From Kingdonia uniflora (Eukaryota > Streptophyta > Magnoliopsida > Ranunculales > Circaeasteraceae): a stretch of 64,000 nt of DNA. Each line of letters opens with the position of its first letter. Within the stretch, counting starts at the first letter, position 1. A model generated the notes under the pieces. The model had not been told where the DNA came from. It saw nothing but the letters and a program-made list of their open reading frames with translations, and searched no databases. Shown here in pieces: positions 32,701 to 45,219 of this stretch. The stretch spans positions 248,001 to 312,000 of the forward strand of contig JACGCM010002435.1 in NCBI GenBank assembly GCA_014058105.1. The letters are read 5' to 3'. Position numbers and translations under genes: made by a program.

Positions 32701-34940
32701 GCAAACGCAAGACCATCTCCTGGATGCATTTATTATGACCATAAATACTCAAGTGGGCCACTATGTGAATGGATAGGTTCACATATGTCTCCATGGATAC
32801 AATTGGAGCAAAGACAAGAGATCCCACTCCACCTTAGTCATACTAAGATGAAATAATAGACTTTCCTTAAAAGAAATCATAAGATATATACTCTCTGGAT
32901 CTTCTCTTCTTTTAAAGAAAGTTTAAGATATAATCATGATAATCCTCCTCACTATCCTAGCTCGGAGGAGTGTATTGGAAACTGTTCAAATAGCGTATTC
33001 AAACCTTTAGACATGGAGGGAAGGCACAGAACCTTATCTATCATTTTCTTTAATAGTCATAACGTGATAAGCATTATCATGTATCTCGGTAAAACTTGGT
33101 AAAATCCGGCTAGATTTACTAGAGGTGGACTAGATACCCCGTATCGGCCGTTAGAGAGTAATACATGACACACTCAGTATCCATTTAAAAATTCTTCTTA
33201 TTCTATTTAAGTTAATTAGTAAACTTCTTGCTCTCCTTACCTCAGGTTATTGATAGCTAGAATTTTAATCTTGTTATTGTTGCCACCTCTTGTCTATCTA
33301 TAGTTGTGACCCTATCCGTAACTTTACCTTTCACTAAACCCAACATTTTGCGACCCTGACGCATGCTTACTCTTAGTAGGCATAAGCTTAAGATTCTTAA
33401 CTAGTAGCTTATTATTTTGCTCAAAAATGAGGAAAACTTGAATTAGGTCTAAGTGCACAGTGATTTATCGAATATTGCATCGAGAGTACAATATTTGAAG
33501 TATAGAAAGTTTAATAGAATATTCTCAATATTTCAATTAACCTTAACTATTTCTCCATGTGAGATTATAGTGTAGTGCCACTACCGAATAAAAATTTTAC
33601 CGCAGTCATATAATACTAGAATAGTATAGGGCAATCCATTATTAGGTCTTCCTGAATATGGAGGCGAGGGTGCAAACAAAGCTCCTACTTTTCTATTTAG
33701 AGACTAATTATTCTCAACAATAGATTTTTCCTGATTCTGTAACAGTAGATGGATTTCAGTATCCATAAAGGTCAAGTTTATTGGTACCTCAAATAGAGTT
33801 CCAGTATGGGAGGTACTCAATGTTCTGAGTATCGCCAACATCTATTATACATGTAGATCAATACCAGTAGTAGTAGTTGATAAACATTTATTACATAAAG
33901 GCAATTTATAGTATTCAAGTAAGTGATTCCCAATCATTACTTATGGGTAAACCTTGTTCATATCTTATTACTTATGAAATCTTATTTAAATACATGATTA
34001 GCAATCATTACTTGTGGTTCATAGTATATAACTCAATGAAGTACATAATTCCTAATCATTACTTACAAGTGAACCCAATTCATGGCTTTATACTCATGAG
34101 ATCCTATTAAGCGTCAAATCCCAACTTTACCCTGTAAAATGGTCATTTTAACCTTAAAATATATTTTAATAGGCCAAGACAGCTATTCATAATCCCTAAA
34201 GTTCTATAAGGTTTGAATATTTTAGCCAAATGACCCTATTTATAATGAATATGAGGGGTATTAGATGTTTTGCTGACAAGTGGTCCCACCCCAAAATCTG
34301 CTAGGTTCATAAGATAAGTAGATTACTCATGTCTTTGAACTAATATTTTTGGGTACTATAGGTTGCTATTAGTGTCTATATACCTCTAAATATTATCATC
34401 TAACATCTAATTGTACCTAAATATATAAAATTGGTTCCTGAGATACCAAGTTTTTAGAAATAAGACTAAGTCAATTATCAATTGAGCTCTAATTATTGTC
34501 TTTGACAATTAACTGTAATTTATATATCACTCCTAGTCGTATTCTAAATTAGTTTTGGTTTTGCATTATCTCTGATCCCTGATCATGATAATAAGTATCT
34601 TAGGGGCATACCATTAATATCTTATTAGCTATCGTAAGATACTTAAATAGGAATTAATCTATTTTCTTATATCACATATAAGTTAGTCAGTGTTCCTATA
34701 CGAAGTACCCGTTCCCAAAAAAATTTAAAAATATTTTTCTTAAAAAATTAAAAATGAGTCTCCCAAGGGGTAGGTCCAGTCAATAGAAATTTCTTGCAAA
34801 AAAATTGACTAAATTTGACCAAAAATTAAGCTCTAAAAAGCCAATTTATTGTCAGAACTGGTCCTTGACCGATCTGGCATGGTCTGGGTCAAGGCCTAGA
34901 GTGGGTTGACCAGTCTGAATAGGTTTAAATTGGTCAAATA
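32700..34940 (-). pseudogene. Decayed copia integrase N-terminal/gag region
   Basis: No clean frame. A minus-strand stretch near 33300-33470 ('LLVKNLKLMPTKSKHASGSQ') has the Lys/Ser-rich look of a copia gag C-terminus. The rest is AT-rich with many stops. I see no second element or gene in it. Confidence 0.4.
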
Positions 34941-34944
34941 GGTA

Positions 34945-35325
34945 TGCCACGTGTTAATGACCAGCACGGCCACGTGTCATAATCAATGATTTACACGTGG
35001 TACAATACAGTGCTACCACGTGTCATGAACAATGACTACTATGTGGTACAATACAGTGCTGCCACCTATCTATGGTGGGTCCTATTACCATATCAGCAGG
35101 GGTAAACCCCACTGCCATGTCGGTATGCTACGTATTATGCCACGTCAACAAGGGTGGCCTTCACTACCATATCAGCATGGGTAAACCCCATTACCACATC
35201 AGCATGTCATGTGTCCTTGACACATGTCATACAATGTCAACATGATGGGTCTCACTACCACGTGTCATGCTACGTCATTATGGTGGGTCTCACTGTTACG
35301 TGTCCTGACACGTGTAACTATGGGC
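34945..35325. promoter_or_regulatory. CACGTG (G-box) cluster in the copia leader
   Basis: About six CACGTG hexamers within ~370 bp, most in the longer word CCACGTGTCAT. A ~50 bp direct repeat ('gtggtacaatacagtgct' twice) lies at 34990-35065. On the minus strand this is roughly 0.5-0.9 kb inside the 5' LTR, in the leader. G-boxes bind plant bZIP and bHLH factors, but whether these act here is inference. Confidence 0.4.
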
Positions 35326-35862
35326 CCAGTTCCTGCCATATCAACAATCAGATCTGGTCTAATTTTTAGATCAGGTCTGATCTAGATTCAATTTCCAAAA
35401 ATGGATATTGATCTGATGGCGTCATCATGTGATTATAAATATTATATAAAAAATAAAAAATATTAAACCCTAGCTGACGTCAGCATGACCTAATATGCCT
35501 TTAAAAATTGGTTTTTGGCCGAAGATGTGCAATATATGGATGTGATCATTGTAGAATAGGCTACACAAGAAAATTGAGAGTATGCCAATCCGATAACCAC
35601 AACGATCGCTATTTTAGTTTGAGAATAACTCTTTCATAAGGGTAAAAAATACTAAAATAACATTTTTAAATTCAAAAAATATATATATTAATCCTAATAT
35701 ATAGATCTAGATATCATAGATCATAGATCAGGCAATAAATATATAGAAATTCGAAATTGGTAAAAGATACATCTCCATAATGCTAAAAATTCTAGAAAAT
35801 GCTGATTTGTAGAGCTTTCTTTATCCCTTCTGGTCCACTAGCTCTTTGCAGTGCTGATAACA

Positions 35863-36109
35863 TGTTGGATAATATCTTATTTAATCAGATAATCAAAGTC
35901 TATTGATATGAGAGAAGAGTAGAGTATTATTGATAATTGAAACTCTATGTATTCTCAGAGATTTGGTTATAAAACTTAACCCTTTTAGGTTATATACAGT
36001 AACTCAAAATGTCCCCATAAACCTTAATGGTCTATGGACTTATTAGGAGTCCAGTAGGACACCCTAACCTAGTTGGGTTCCTACCTTAGGTCGAACCCAA
36101 CTCCTAACA
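35863..36109 (-). repeat. 5' LTR of the copia element
   Basis: Partner of 23831-24077. The primer-binding-site-like TGTTATCAGCAC lies directly inside it (plus 35851-35862), and the target duplication ATTAC follows at 36110-36114. Confidence 0.92.
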
Positions 36110-36114
36110 ATTAC

Positions 36115-38703
36115 CACATTTGAAATTCCTACTTGAGTGAACGCCATTTTGTCGTAAAAGTATATAATACTTGGAATTAAGTGCATTTGACACTACGTGG
36201 GTGCACCAACAGTCAGACATTCGAATTAGCCATCCAGTCTATAATTTGACCTTTTAAAAAAGCTGACAAAAAATAATATTTCCCAAAATTCGTCCTCCGT
36301 GTCGAGAATAAAAATAAAAATGAAACTGCATGAGTAATGGGTACCCAAACCCTAATAGAATTAGGGCAAGGGTCGTTCTAAATTTACTATGTTGTTTTAC
36401 TAGATCTCACTACGTTAGTAGTCCTCCTCTTTAAAAAGATGAGCATCCCAACAAAAATTTAGTTTTGCTAATCTCACTACCCTCAACATTTTGGATAAAA
36501 TAATTTTTTTGAGTTATCAATGCTAGAATCCTGGCGTTGATAAAAAAAACTTATGAGTTCCCAACGCTAGGTTTCTAGCATTGATGGGTATATTGAAAGC
36601 TATTGGCATTATGTTTCTATAACATATAAAACGCTAGGGTCTTAGCATTGATGGGTAATATTTAAAGCGCTGGCCATGCGTTTCTATAACATACAAAATG
36701 CTTGGTTCCCAGTGTTGGTGGGCGAAAAATTGAAGAGAAAAAAACATAAAAAAAAAACTCACATGAGTTTCCAAAGTTAGAAGCCAAGCATTTATGGGTA
36801 ATATTGAAAACAATTGTCCCAGCAATTCTATAAAATACAAAACATAGGGTCATAGCGTTGATGGGGAAAACAATAAAAAATATTTTCGTAAATTTTTTCT
36901 CAAAATTACATCCAAACATGAATTTTAACAAAATTGCTCACAATCACATAACCAATTGAGTTAATGTTTCTCTCTCAAGTTCAATTTTGATTATAAGTAG
37001 TATTGTCATAATTTTTAAATTTTGAATTAAGATATGGCTAGAGAGAAAAAGAAAGATAAAATTAGATATAAAAAAACGACAAAAGAGTGATGACAATAAT
37101 ATCAAGCGAAGTAGTATTTTGTTGAAGTTTGAAGAACAAATTAGAGAAGATAAAAATTACGTAGAAAAAAAAAAAATGTAGAGAGATGAAGAAAAATCGT
37201 CCGAGAGTTGAAAATATTTTTTTAATGAATAGAGTCCTCCCTATTTTTGGTTAGGCCACATTATTTATTTATTTATTTTAGGTGAGAAGGGGTAGGAAGA
37301 TATATGAGGTTTTACCTAAGAAGTTGTGAGGTTAAAAGTTTGAAAAAACTTTTGTGTGTTTGGCTGAAGGTTTGAAGTTTTACTTAAAATCTTGACTTCT
37401 AACTTATAACATCTCACTTTTTGATTGGCTAATGGGGTTAGAAGTTTGTAAAATTAGAAATTTCTCCAGAAAAACACCTAAAACGGTGGTAAACTACTAT
37501 TTTTATCTTTAATACATCATATATTAAGGCAAAAACAAAATTAAAGTGTACAAATCACATACAAAATATATAGGGGATATGGTTCAACATACCTACATAG
37601 AAAGAGAAAAATAAGATGGAGAAACAACCATTGCAGATAGATAGAGAGAGAGAGAGATAGAGTAAAAATAAATAAATAAAATAGACCAAATAAGTCAAAT
37701 ATTTAAACCCGGTCGATTATACCTCTGTTTATCTCCATCTTTCTTCCTATATTTCTTCTCACTGTGATTCTCTCTCTCCCTTCTCTATTATTCGAATCAA
37801 AACCCCCCATTCTTCAGAAAACTAGAACGAGAATGAGAACAACCAGGGCTTGAATCAATTTATAACTAAAAATGATATATTTAAAAGATGGGCTTAGATG
37901 AGATTAACATTAGTAACTCCCTTGAAGATTCTCAAATTGAAGTGACCCATTATGGGTTCCAGACTCAATATATATATGATTGGGTAAAATTTTTAATTTT
38001 TTAAAAGTGGTTGGGTTTGAATCTAAGATTCCATCAATTATGATATTTTATGGGTGAGTTTAACTTTACTATTCTCTAATATAAATTTATTCATATTATA
38101 TAGTAAAAAAAATTCAATCTGTAGCATTGAAGAATAATATAGCATCTTGATTTTATTATTGGAGTGGTTGACATGTTTCGAGAGTTTGTCAATGAATTCA
38201 ATGTTAAAAGATGAATTGTTATAAAATCCTTGGTAATTTATTAGATAATAATGGTTTCTTCGAAGTGTAGTATCGGCTATAAAGACATTACCCAAGAGTA
38301 TTTCAAAGTGTTTGGGGACGCAAAATTATTTACAAATAATATTTGGGAAAACACTAGTTCAATTCGACCAATATCTTATTGCTTGCAATAAGTATCATAT
38401 TTTGCTAGATTATTTTTGTATGGTAAAAGATAAAAAAAAAATAACTTTATGTTAAGTACTTGTTGTTGTTATTTTTTTCCATTTTAATCTATTGGTTTAT
38501 TTGCCCCCGTCCTGATGTCATTCTTTAGTGGCTTGTGCTCGAGGTCAATTAGAATATCAAAATCAGTAACAAAAGGAAAAGAAGTAAAAATTAGTTAATA
38601 TCCGTTTACTTAAATTTTAAATGCGATTATGAACTAACATGTTCGACAAAAAATAAAGAACTGAGTAATTTTGACAATTTGATAGTTTTAACACAGTTCA
38701 GAC
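36115..38703. other. Gene-poor AT-rich DNA
   Basis: No gene recognised. It contains an imperfect tandem array at 36490-36865, a short GA/AG repeat at about 37640-37665 ('gagagagagagagatag'), TTTA repeats near 37262, and a pyrimidine-rich leader-like stretch at 37730-37810. Short frames on both strands have no domains. Confidence 0.5.
36490..36865. repeat. Imperfect ~67 bp tandem array
   Basis: Repeated words 'tttctataacata.aaaa.gct.gg' (36613 and 36680, period about 67) and 'gcattgatgggtaatattgaaa' variants, roughly five degenerate units. Two short minus-strand ORFs across it are shadows. Confidence 0.6.
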
Positions 38704-39425
38704 TAGAGTTGGCAAACGAGTCGGGTTTGGGTTAGACAAAAAGGGTCATAACGGGTTCGTGGGTCATAAATGCAAACCCAAGCCCAAACCAAACTCGTTT
38801 AGTTAAACGGGTAAAAAATACAAACCAAACCCGACCCTGATTTAAACAGGTAAACCCGACCCGACCCTTTTGACTTGTTAAAACATTAATTTGGGTTATG
38901 GGTCGGGTCATGGTTCATGGGTCTTAACTTCGTCTGACATAATTGTATAAGAGTGGGTTTGTTAAAGCTTTGATTGGTAGGTATTGGTGTTACATGTGTT
39001 CTAAAATGATGAGTCCAATAATGGAAGTGGAGATCAAATGCCCATTTTTTAAGATTGGGTTTGCTGAAGAAATTTATAGTAATAATAGAAGAGGATGAGA
39101 GAATGAAACTGAGGTAAGATCGGATCAAATGCCATATGTTTATAGGTAGTAATAACACATAAAGCTCTATTTGAGGTTAAATCTTACTTCGAATGATAAA
39201 TAATATCATATAAATTATAATTTACTCAAATTAAACTTAACCGGGTCACAGGTCACGGGTCAACCCAAACCATTTAAGATAAGCCCTTAACCTGACCCAT
39301 TTATTAAATGGGTTAAGTGGGTTTGGGTCAAATGACTCTCGACCTATTAAGGCCAAACCCAAACCCACCAGAAATAGGGTTGGGTCAGGTCGGGCTGGTG
39401 GGTCATGGATCATTTATCGGCTCTA
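38704..39425. mobile_element. Non-autonomous hAT element, 722 bp
   Basis: A perfect 8 bp target duplication GTTCAGAC flanks it (38696-38703 and 39426-39433). Termini are TAGAGTTGGCAAAC and, inverted, TAGAGCCGATAAAT. Subterminal DNA is full of GGGTCGGG/CCCGACCC words, typical sites for hAT transposase binding. It has no transposase coding sequence, so it needs one in trans. Confidence 0.85.
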
Positions 39426-39596
39426 GTTCAGACTTCAAATTTATAAACAAAACAAAAACAATTTTTTACATTTCAGCTTTAGCATTCAGGTGTTAGATTC
39501 AATAATCAGAATCAGCAAAAAAAAAAAAAAACTAACTCCAAGTGTAAGAAGTTTTCAAAACAGCTAGCCACTTCTCACCCTTGACCAAAAAACAAA

Positions 39597-39693
39597 GGGT
39601 TAATTAGCTTTTAGAGCCTACATAATGACCACAAATTGGCCTAACCCCCCATGATTGTCATTTTTAGCTTTTGAACCTTAAAATATCCTAAAG
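39597..39693 (+). repeat. Left TIR of the MULE
   Basis: It aligns with the reverse complement of 60749-60845 over ~97 bp with a few substitutions. Shared blocks include 'ctacataatgaccac' and 'atgattgtcatttttagc'. Confidence 0.9.
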
Positions 39694-40095
39694 TTGTTGG
39701 CTTTTGTTAAAATACCAAAATTACCCTTTTTCATTATGTTTTAAGTTTAAATTCTAATACCACGTGTTAATTAGATATCCAATTGGAATATCAATGCGAA
39801 CATTAAGAAAATCTACGCAGACATTTCTTTTCCAAGTGGATTGAGCAGGAACTCCATCTCCTTCTCTACCATTGAGTTTTATGCAAATTACAAAACAAAA
39901 CAAAATAGAAATCCATTAAATAACATCATCATCATCAACAACAGCCAACATAATTAAAATAAAAATCCATTAAAATAGAAAGGGCATCCATTAACAAAGT
40001 CCATTAAAACCCCAAAAAAATTCCAACAAACCCAAAAACTTGGGATTTTACATTCCAAAAAATTCTCAATTTTTAAAACTAAAAACAATACCTAA

Positions 40096-40362
40096 CTAAT
40101 GCAACCTCCTCCTCTGATGGGGAGGTTCATCATCTTCATCATCACCCTCTTTTCCACTATCATCATCTTCATCATCATCATCATCATCTTCCTCACCACC
40201 ACCATCATCTAACAACTCCCGATCCTCCTCGTTGTCGTAGTCTTTTACAGGACCTTCGCCCAAGGTGTGGATGTAGTCAAATAATGGTCATGGGTCTTCC
40301 CTCCCTTCATTATTTTTGCACTCAGATGTTGGAGGTATTGGTGGTAAATTGTAGTAAGACAT
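40096..40362 (-). pseudogene. Small acidic ORF next to the left TIR
   Basis: ATG at 40362-40360, 88 codons plus stop (40096-40098), with one in-frame TGA at codon 25 (40288-40290), which could be a decayed Trp codon. The start is Pro/Tyr-rich ('MSYYNLPPIPPT'), the middle has 'YIHTLGEGPVKDYDNEED', then a long Asp/Glu run and a basic end ('HQRRRLH'). It is transcribed away from the transposase. The function is unknown; it is probably an accessory gene of this MULE family. Confidence 0.55.
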
Positions 40363-40768
40363 TGTTGAGAGAGATAGAAAGAGATAGAAAAAGAGAGAAA
40401 TGATGGAGGGAGATGGAGAGGTTGGACTTGGAGTTATACAAGTTTTTAAACTAACAGGGAGTTAAATATTAATCGATGCATCTCTCCCTCCAGTTCCCCG
40501 CGTAACCACTCTAGTCCCAGCCATAATTACCCTATTTTTATATTTTTGATTTTAAGCCCTCCATGTTTAACAAATCTTAACTTTTAGACCTTGTATGTTG
40601 GGAACACGTAAGATGCACATTAAAATCAATACAGATAATTTAGGGCACATAAAACATAACTCGATTGCAAAATATAATTTAGGGATTGTTGGATCAAGGC
40701 AAAAGGAAAGGTTATTATAGTACAAGGTAAGCTAAAATTTGAATTATTTTACTATACCATTTGAAACC

Positions 40769-42116
40769 ATGTCTGATGATGAAATTTATGAGGTATTTCA
40801 CTTAATAATTGAGTATGGTGGGGAGTGGGATGAACCATGTAAGAGTGGGTACGGAGTAAGTTAATACAAGGATGGTAGTTCTTCAGTCTTAACTATGCCT
40901 ATAAATATTACTTTTATAGAACTATTGGGGTTAATTGTTACAAGGATAGACAACGAGCATGGTCCAAATAATAATGTTCTTGTGAGAAGGGATGTGATTG
41001 GGTTATTATTTATTGTAGGTGGTATTTTGCATTCCATTAGTAATGATTTAGAAGTTAAATTGATACTTAGGCACATTAAGGAAGACTCAGTTCATGGGTT
41101 TTACAGAGTTTTCATAGAAACATAAGAAATACCTGAAATACTGCCAAATCATGTTGAAGAATCATCATTATAATTAGGATATGATCCACCAAAAATCAAG
41201 AAAAAAAAGTCTACTAGATCTTTAGAGAAGACAGCTAGACCTTTAAAAGTGCCTACGTCTAAGGCTTTCAATACAGAATCCTTAAAGATAAAAGCTAAAA
41301 CCAAATCAAAAAAACCTAAGGTAAAGAAGGTTAGGGTTAATTACCTTTCTGAGGAAGAGCATGATGATTTAACCAAAGACTATGCCAGTGAAGAAGAAGT
41401 TCAAATTAAGGTGGAGGATGTAGATAATATTGATGAGGAAGTTGCAAGATGGATAAGAAAGAAGTTTATGAGGCAATTTGAGAACAATGAGTTTGAAGAC
41501 TGAACTAAGGACTCATTCTTTGATAATGTTAAGGAACCATGTTTTGACAAAGTGGATGCTGAAGATGACTACCATAGTAACCATACATCAAAGGATGGTG
41601 ATGATGTTCCTACAATTGATGAAATAGAAGATCATGAAGGTTTGGCTGATAATATAGATTTTGTGGCCGGTTCCTTATACTTGTACGAGAAAGAAGATCA
41701 TGAAGATAAGGAACCCTTTCTGCCACCTAAAGCACCAGAGTTTATGTTGACAATTGGGATGGAGTGGTCAAATATATATGAGTGTAGGTCATTTATGATA
41801 AATTTTGCAATTACTGACAAGTTCACATTTAGACAAAATAAGAACGAAAGTAAGAGGATCAGATATGTGTGTAAAACTGAAAAAACTTGTCTTTGGTGGA
41901 TGTTCATAGCAAGGTTCAATGATGTTCACTCCATGATACTTAAAAATGAGTATTTTATACATAAGTATAGTGGTAAGAATGGCAAATTTGACAGAAATGC
42001 AAATGTTATTTGGGTTGCAAAGGAGATTGAGAATCTAATCAGAGATATAAGGATAACCAAGCCAATGGAAATAACTGATATTGTGTATAGAATATTTGGA
42101 GTAAAAGTTTCATATT
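40769..42116 (+). pseudogene. MuDR-type transposase, N-terminal half
   Basis: One reading frame from ATG 40769 to the insertion point of element A, with four in-frame stops (40862, 41123, 41171, 41501) and no frameshift. Order: 'MSDDEIYEVFHLIIEYGGEW' (PB1-like start of MULE transposases), a Lys-rich stretch about residues 150-190, acidic linker, then the MuDR DNA-binding zinc domain ('TIGMEWSNIYECRSF', 'CKTEKTCLWW'). The expected Cys after His is Tyr ('FIHKYSG'). The second half is at 57573-58520. Confidence 0.88.
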
Positions 42117-42573
42117 TGTAGTAGCATATTCCCCATATTCGCTAAGATTAAGCTAGCACAGTGTAGTCAAAGCAGTCATACATAATCAAAAATAGATAGC
42201 ATTCGAGAAGATACCCAAAGTCCTCGACCAACTAAAAAAAGCCGCTATACTTGGTCAAGAAAGATACCCCAAGTCCCCCCAGAATAGGAGACTATTTCTT
42301 TCTTTTTTGTAAATTGTTTGTATCTACTATATATACAGGCATAAAATAGATTATTTAACACCCCGTCGTTACTTCTTAACCCTATTATCACTCCAAAAAC
42401 TTGTAATAACTAGCATTTTACTAGATTTTACATCAAAATCCTACTCGAGATCGTGGTTTTTCTCAGCTTTTACTGAGTTTTCAACACAAAATCTTATTAA
42501 TTTAGTTTTTATTACATTCTCCTTACGAATAAGTATCGGCGAAGATTCTCCTTCTGGAAAACTTGCCACTACA
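42117..42573 (+). repeat. 5' LTR of element A
   Basis: Starts TGTAGTAGCATATT and ends TGCCACTACA, 457 bp. The next bases are 'attggcagcgtctgtggga', a form of the TGGCGCCGTCTGTGGG-type primer-binding site common in this lineage. Confidence 0.92.
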
Positions 42574-43205
42574 ATTGGCAGCGTCTGTGGGAAAGACCAC
42601 ATTTTTCTTTACCACAATTGATCTAAAAACCATCCGATGACAAACATGAACCTGAGGAGCCATTCTGGCACCGTAAGAGACCAGGAAATTAATCCCATAA
42701 CAAGAGCGGTCAACCTGCATGGTACAGTACTCGAGATTCATAAACAAATGGCAGTAGAAAAACCCAAAGACTGGAAGATCAGTGTGTCCACGCTCAAGTT
42801 CTTCAAAGGAAGAGGGACGAACGAAGGAAAGCCTTAGATCAATAGCATCAAACACATCATAAAGAAATAGAAAAACTAAGGAGAATACAAGATTGACACA
42901 CTGGCCGCCAGACGTCCCCTCCACTCGCCCAGAGCGAGCATAAATCAAGAGCAATTCAACACGATGATCAACCAAGAGAAGACGAGTTATAAATTTCTCG
43001 ATCCAGATCCAAAAATCCAAACAGGGTTTCTTGACAATTTAGTTTAACATCCCCCGCATCGACAACTTAAGGAAGTTGATGCACGCGTCATCAGACTCCC
43101 CTACCCGAAAGAAGACCAATCAGAGATCAATTGAGATCAGAAGGATAGGGAGATTTTGTTCCTCAGATCGCAGCCTTACCATTTCCCCTGCAACAGTTCG
43201 TCACC

Positions 43206-43988
43206 TTGGGCGACCTTAATAATAGGATCCAGGCCATAAACTCTGACATCCTAGGCCAAAAATTTGTGCTTGACAGAATCGAGACAAACCCTATCTCCCC
43301 TCATCTCGAAGTTATACCCATCCAAAAAAAATTCAATATGCCAAAGTTTATTCAATGTATAGGCCTGACTGACCCGCTTACCCATGTTCGACACTTCAAA
43401 GCAGCAGTTGGGTTATATTCCAAACTCGACCACATACTGTGTAGGCTATTCAACATGAGCCAAAAGGAAGAATCGTTCTGGTGGTTCCATACCATCCAAG
43501 AAGCCTCCATCACCACGTTCAGCCAGTTACAGCGTCTTTTTGAGACCAATTATTCTCATGCTAAAAAGTGGGAGATCACTGACAATTCCTTATTCTTCTT
43601 TGAGCAAGGTGTCAAAGAGACATTGGCGATTTTTTACAAATGTTTCTTACAGGAAACAAGGAAAATTGGGAACTCACCCCAAGATCGTTATTCTAGCATT
43701 CACCTCCGCCCTGCATATCGACTCAAAGTTCGAGAAGAGCTTACTCTGCATAAGCCAAGGACAGTCACAGTAATGATTGATGTAGTTAATAATTACATCG
43801 AATTAGAGCAGTCAAAGAAAGATAAGATGAAGAGCTCATCTGCCATCCTTTCTCGAGAAGCAACTTCAACCCCACCCCAGAGATCGACAACTACTGAAGC
43901 ACCCAAGCAGCGCAGCAGAAACATGGACAACAGTAGAAGAAATGATGGTAGACCCGATAGACCAGTCCCGGTTCAGCCATCAATGTAA
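43206..43988 (+). CDS. Element A gag
   Basis: A 260-codon frame, the longest intact ORF of the element. Residues 40-190 are the retrotransposon gag core ('THVRHFKAAVGLYSKLDHIL', 'QEASITTFSQLQRLFETNYS', 'FEQGVKETLAIFYKCF'). Residues 195-215 include 'MIDVVNNYIELEQSKKDK'. The tail is Ser/Thr/Arg-rich with no zinc knuckle seen. A short frame shift relative to element B near 'GNSPQDRYSSIHLRPAYRL' suggests a local indel. The start at 43206 follows one possible ATG (the literal codon may lie slightly downstream). Gag would assemble the cytoplasmic particle. Confidence 0.75.
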   Translation: MGDLNNRIQAINSDILGQKFVLDRIETNPISPHLEVIPIQKKFNMPKFIQCIGLTDPLTHVRHFKAAVGLYSKLDHILCRLFNMSQKEESFWWFHTIQEASITTFSQLQRLFETNYSHAKKWEITDNSLFFFEQGVKETLAIFYKCFLQETRKIGNSPQDRYSSIHLRPAYRLKVREELTLHKPRTVTVMIDVVNNYIELEQSKKDKMKSSSAILSREATSTPPQRSTTTEAPKQRSRNMDNSRRNDGRPDRPVPVQPSM

Positions 43989-44331
43989 ACAACTCTCTCA
44001 ATTATCTTGTCAACGATAAAGGGAGATGAGTATTATCGCGCACCACAAACCATTCTGGATGTCCCCACCAACCTTCTATGTCAGTATCACAATGTACATA
44101 GCCATGAAACTCATAACTGCTACTCTCTTATATGAATCTTTTTATCGCATCCTATTAGCTAGAAGGCTTCACAATTATGTCATCGACATCTAGAAATTTT
44201 TCGAAGATGAAGCATAAAACAAAGACGTTGAACAATATTAGGTCTAGGGGAAAGCTCGACACCTTTATATGATTGAAATTAAAAAAGGGAAGAAAAGAAA
44301 ACAAGATGATCGGATTACATCCTGCTAGAAA

Positions 44332-44778
44332 ATGACCTCATTAGATAAATTGGCAAAACTTCTCCTAAGCTCAAACACATCGAAGCATCCTTACCCTATT
44401 ACCTTCGAGAACTGTGACACCAGCCACGTGAAATACCATCATGATGACCCTCTCGTCATTATGCTCAAAGTCAGCCAAAACTGCCTACATACACTTCTCA
44501 TCGATACAGGAAGCACAACAGACGTTTTGTTCCGAAGAGCAATTGAGGTCCTTGGCCTCACGGACTCTGTGAAAGCTTCAAAAACAGCAATCACCAGCTT
44601 CAACAGTTCGAAAGAATCGGCCATAGAAGAAATCACTCTTCCAGTTCAAGAAGGATCAGAAACAATATTCGTAAAATTCCTTGTCATCGATATAGAATAC
44701 AAATATTTAGGTATTTTGGGACGTAGTTGGTTGCATTCAATCAAAGCAGTACCTTCTACCTATCATATAACATTGTGA
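44332..44778 (+). CDS. Element A aspartic protease
   Basis: A 148-codon frame with the active-site loop intact ('TLLIDTGSTTDVLF', D-T-G-S) and the following strand 'EVLGLTDSVKASKTAITSF'. The end ('YLGILGRSWLHSIKAVPSTY') is the usual I-L-G-R motif of plant gypsy protease. It lies between gag and RT. A stop at 44778 separates it from RT, so a full polyprotein is not encoded. Confidence 0.75.
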   Translation: MTSLDKLAKLLLSSNTSKHPYPITFENCDTSHVKYHHDDPLVIMLKVSQNCLHTLLIDTGSTTDVLFRRAIEVLGLTDSVKASKTAITSFNSSKESAIEEITLPVQEGSETIFVKFLVIDIEYKYLGILGRSWLHSIKAVPSTYHITL

Positions 44779-45219
44779 TTTCTAATAGATCATGGTATCT
44801 ACGAAATCAAAGGTAGCCAAGCAGTCGTACGTAAGTGTGAAAACACCCCAACCAATTCTCATAGCAAAACTTCTCAAGGCATAGTAACTAGAGCAAGAAG
44901 CACCCCCCACATTCGAGCAGCATGATACAGAGATAGTCGATAATCTATTGAACTCGATGGTCCAGGTCGCCACACCTTCATCGGCTCCAAACTATCTACC
45001 GACGAAAAAGAAGCCATGATCCAGCTGCTTAAGAAAAATGTCAACATCTTTGCCTAAATTTTCCAAGAAATGCCTGGCATCGATCCATCAGCCGCGTGCC
45101 ATCGACTTAACCTCCTTCTGGACAGTAGAGCTATCATTACAAAAATGACATAACCTAGCTCCTTGCCTCCACGATGCAGTAAAGGAATAAATTGATAAAC
45201 TTCTTCGGGTGGCATCTAT

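Larger units (their letters stand above)
23831..36109 (-). mobile_element. Ty1/copia retrotransposon, minus orientation
   Basis: 247 bp LTRs at both ends (TGTTAGGAG ... TTATCCAACA on the minus strand) and a perfect 5 bp target duplication ATTAC (23826-23830 and 36110-36114). On the minus strand the 5' LTR is followed by TGTTATCAGCAC, close to the copia primer-binding site TGGTATCAGAGC. A purine tract (ACGGGGGAG) precedes the 3' LTR. The order integrase, RT, RNase H is that of copia. All coding parts are decayed, and gypsy element C is inserted in the integrase. About 33 of 247 LTR positions differ by eye. Confidence 0.92.

Noticed and set aside
38886..39158. Minus-strand ORF within the hAT element
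   Set aside because: It has no similarity to a hAT transposase and lies in repetitive subterminal DNA.
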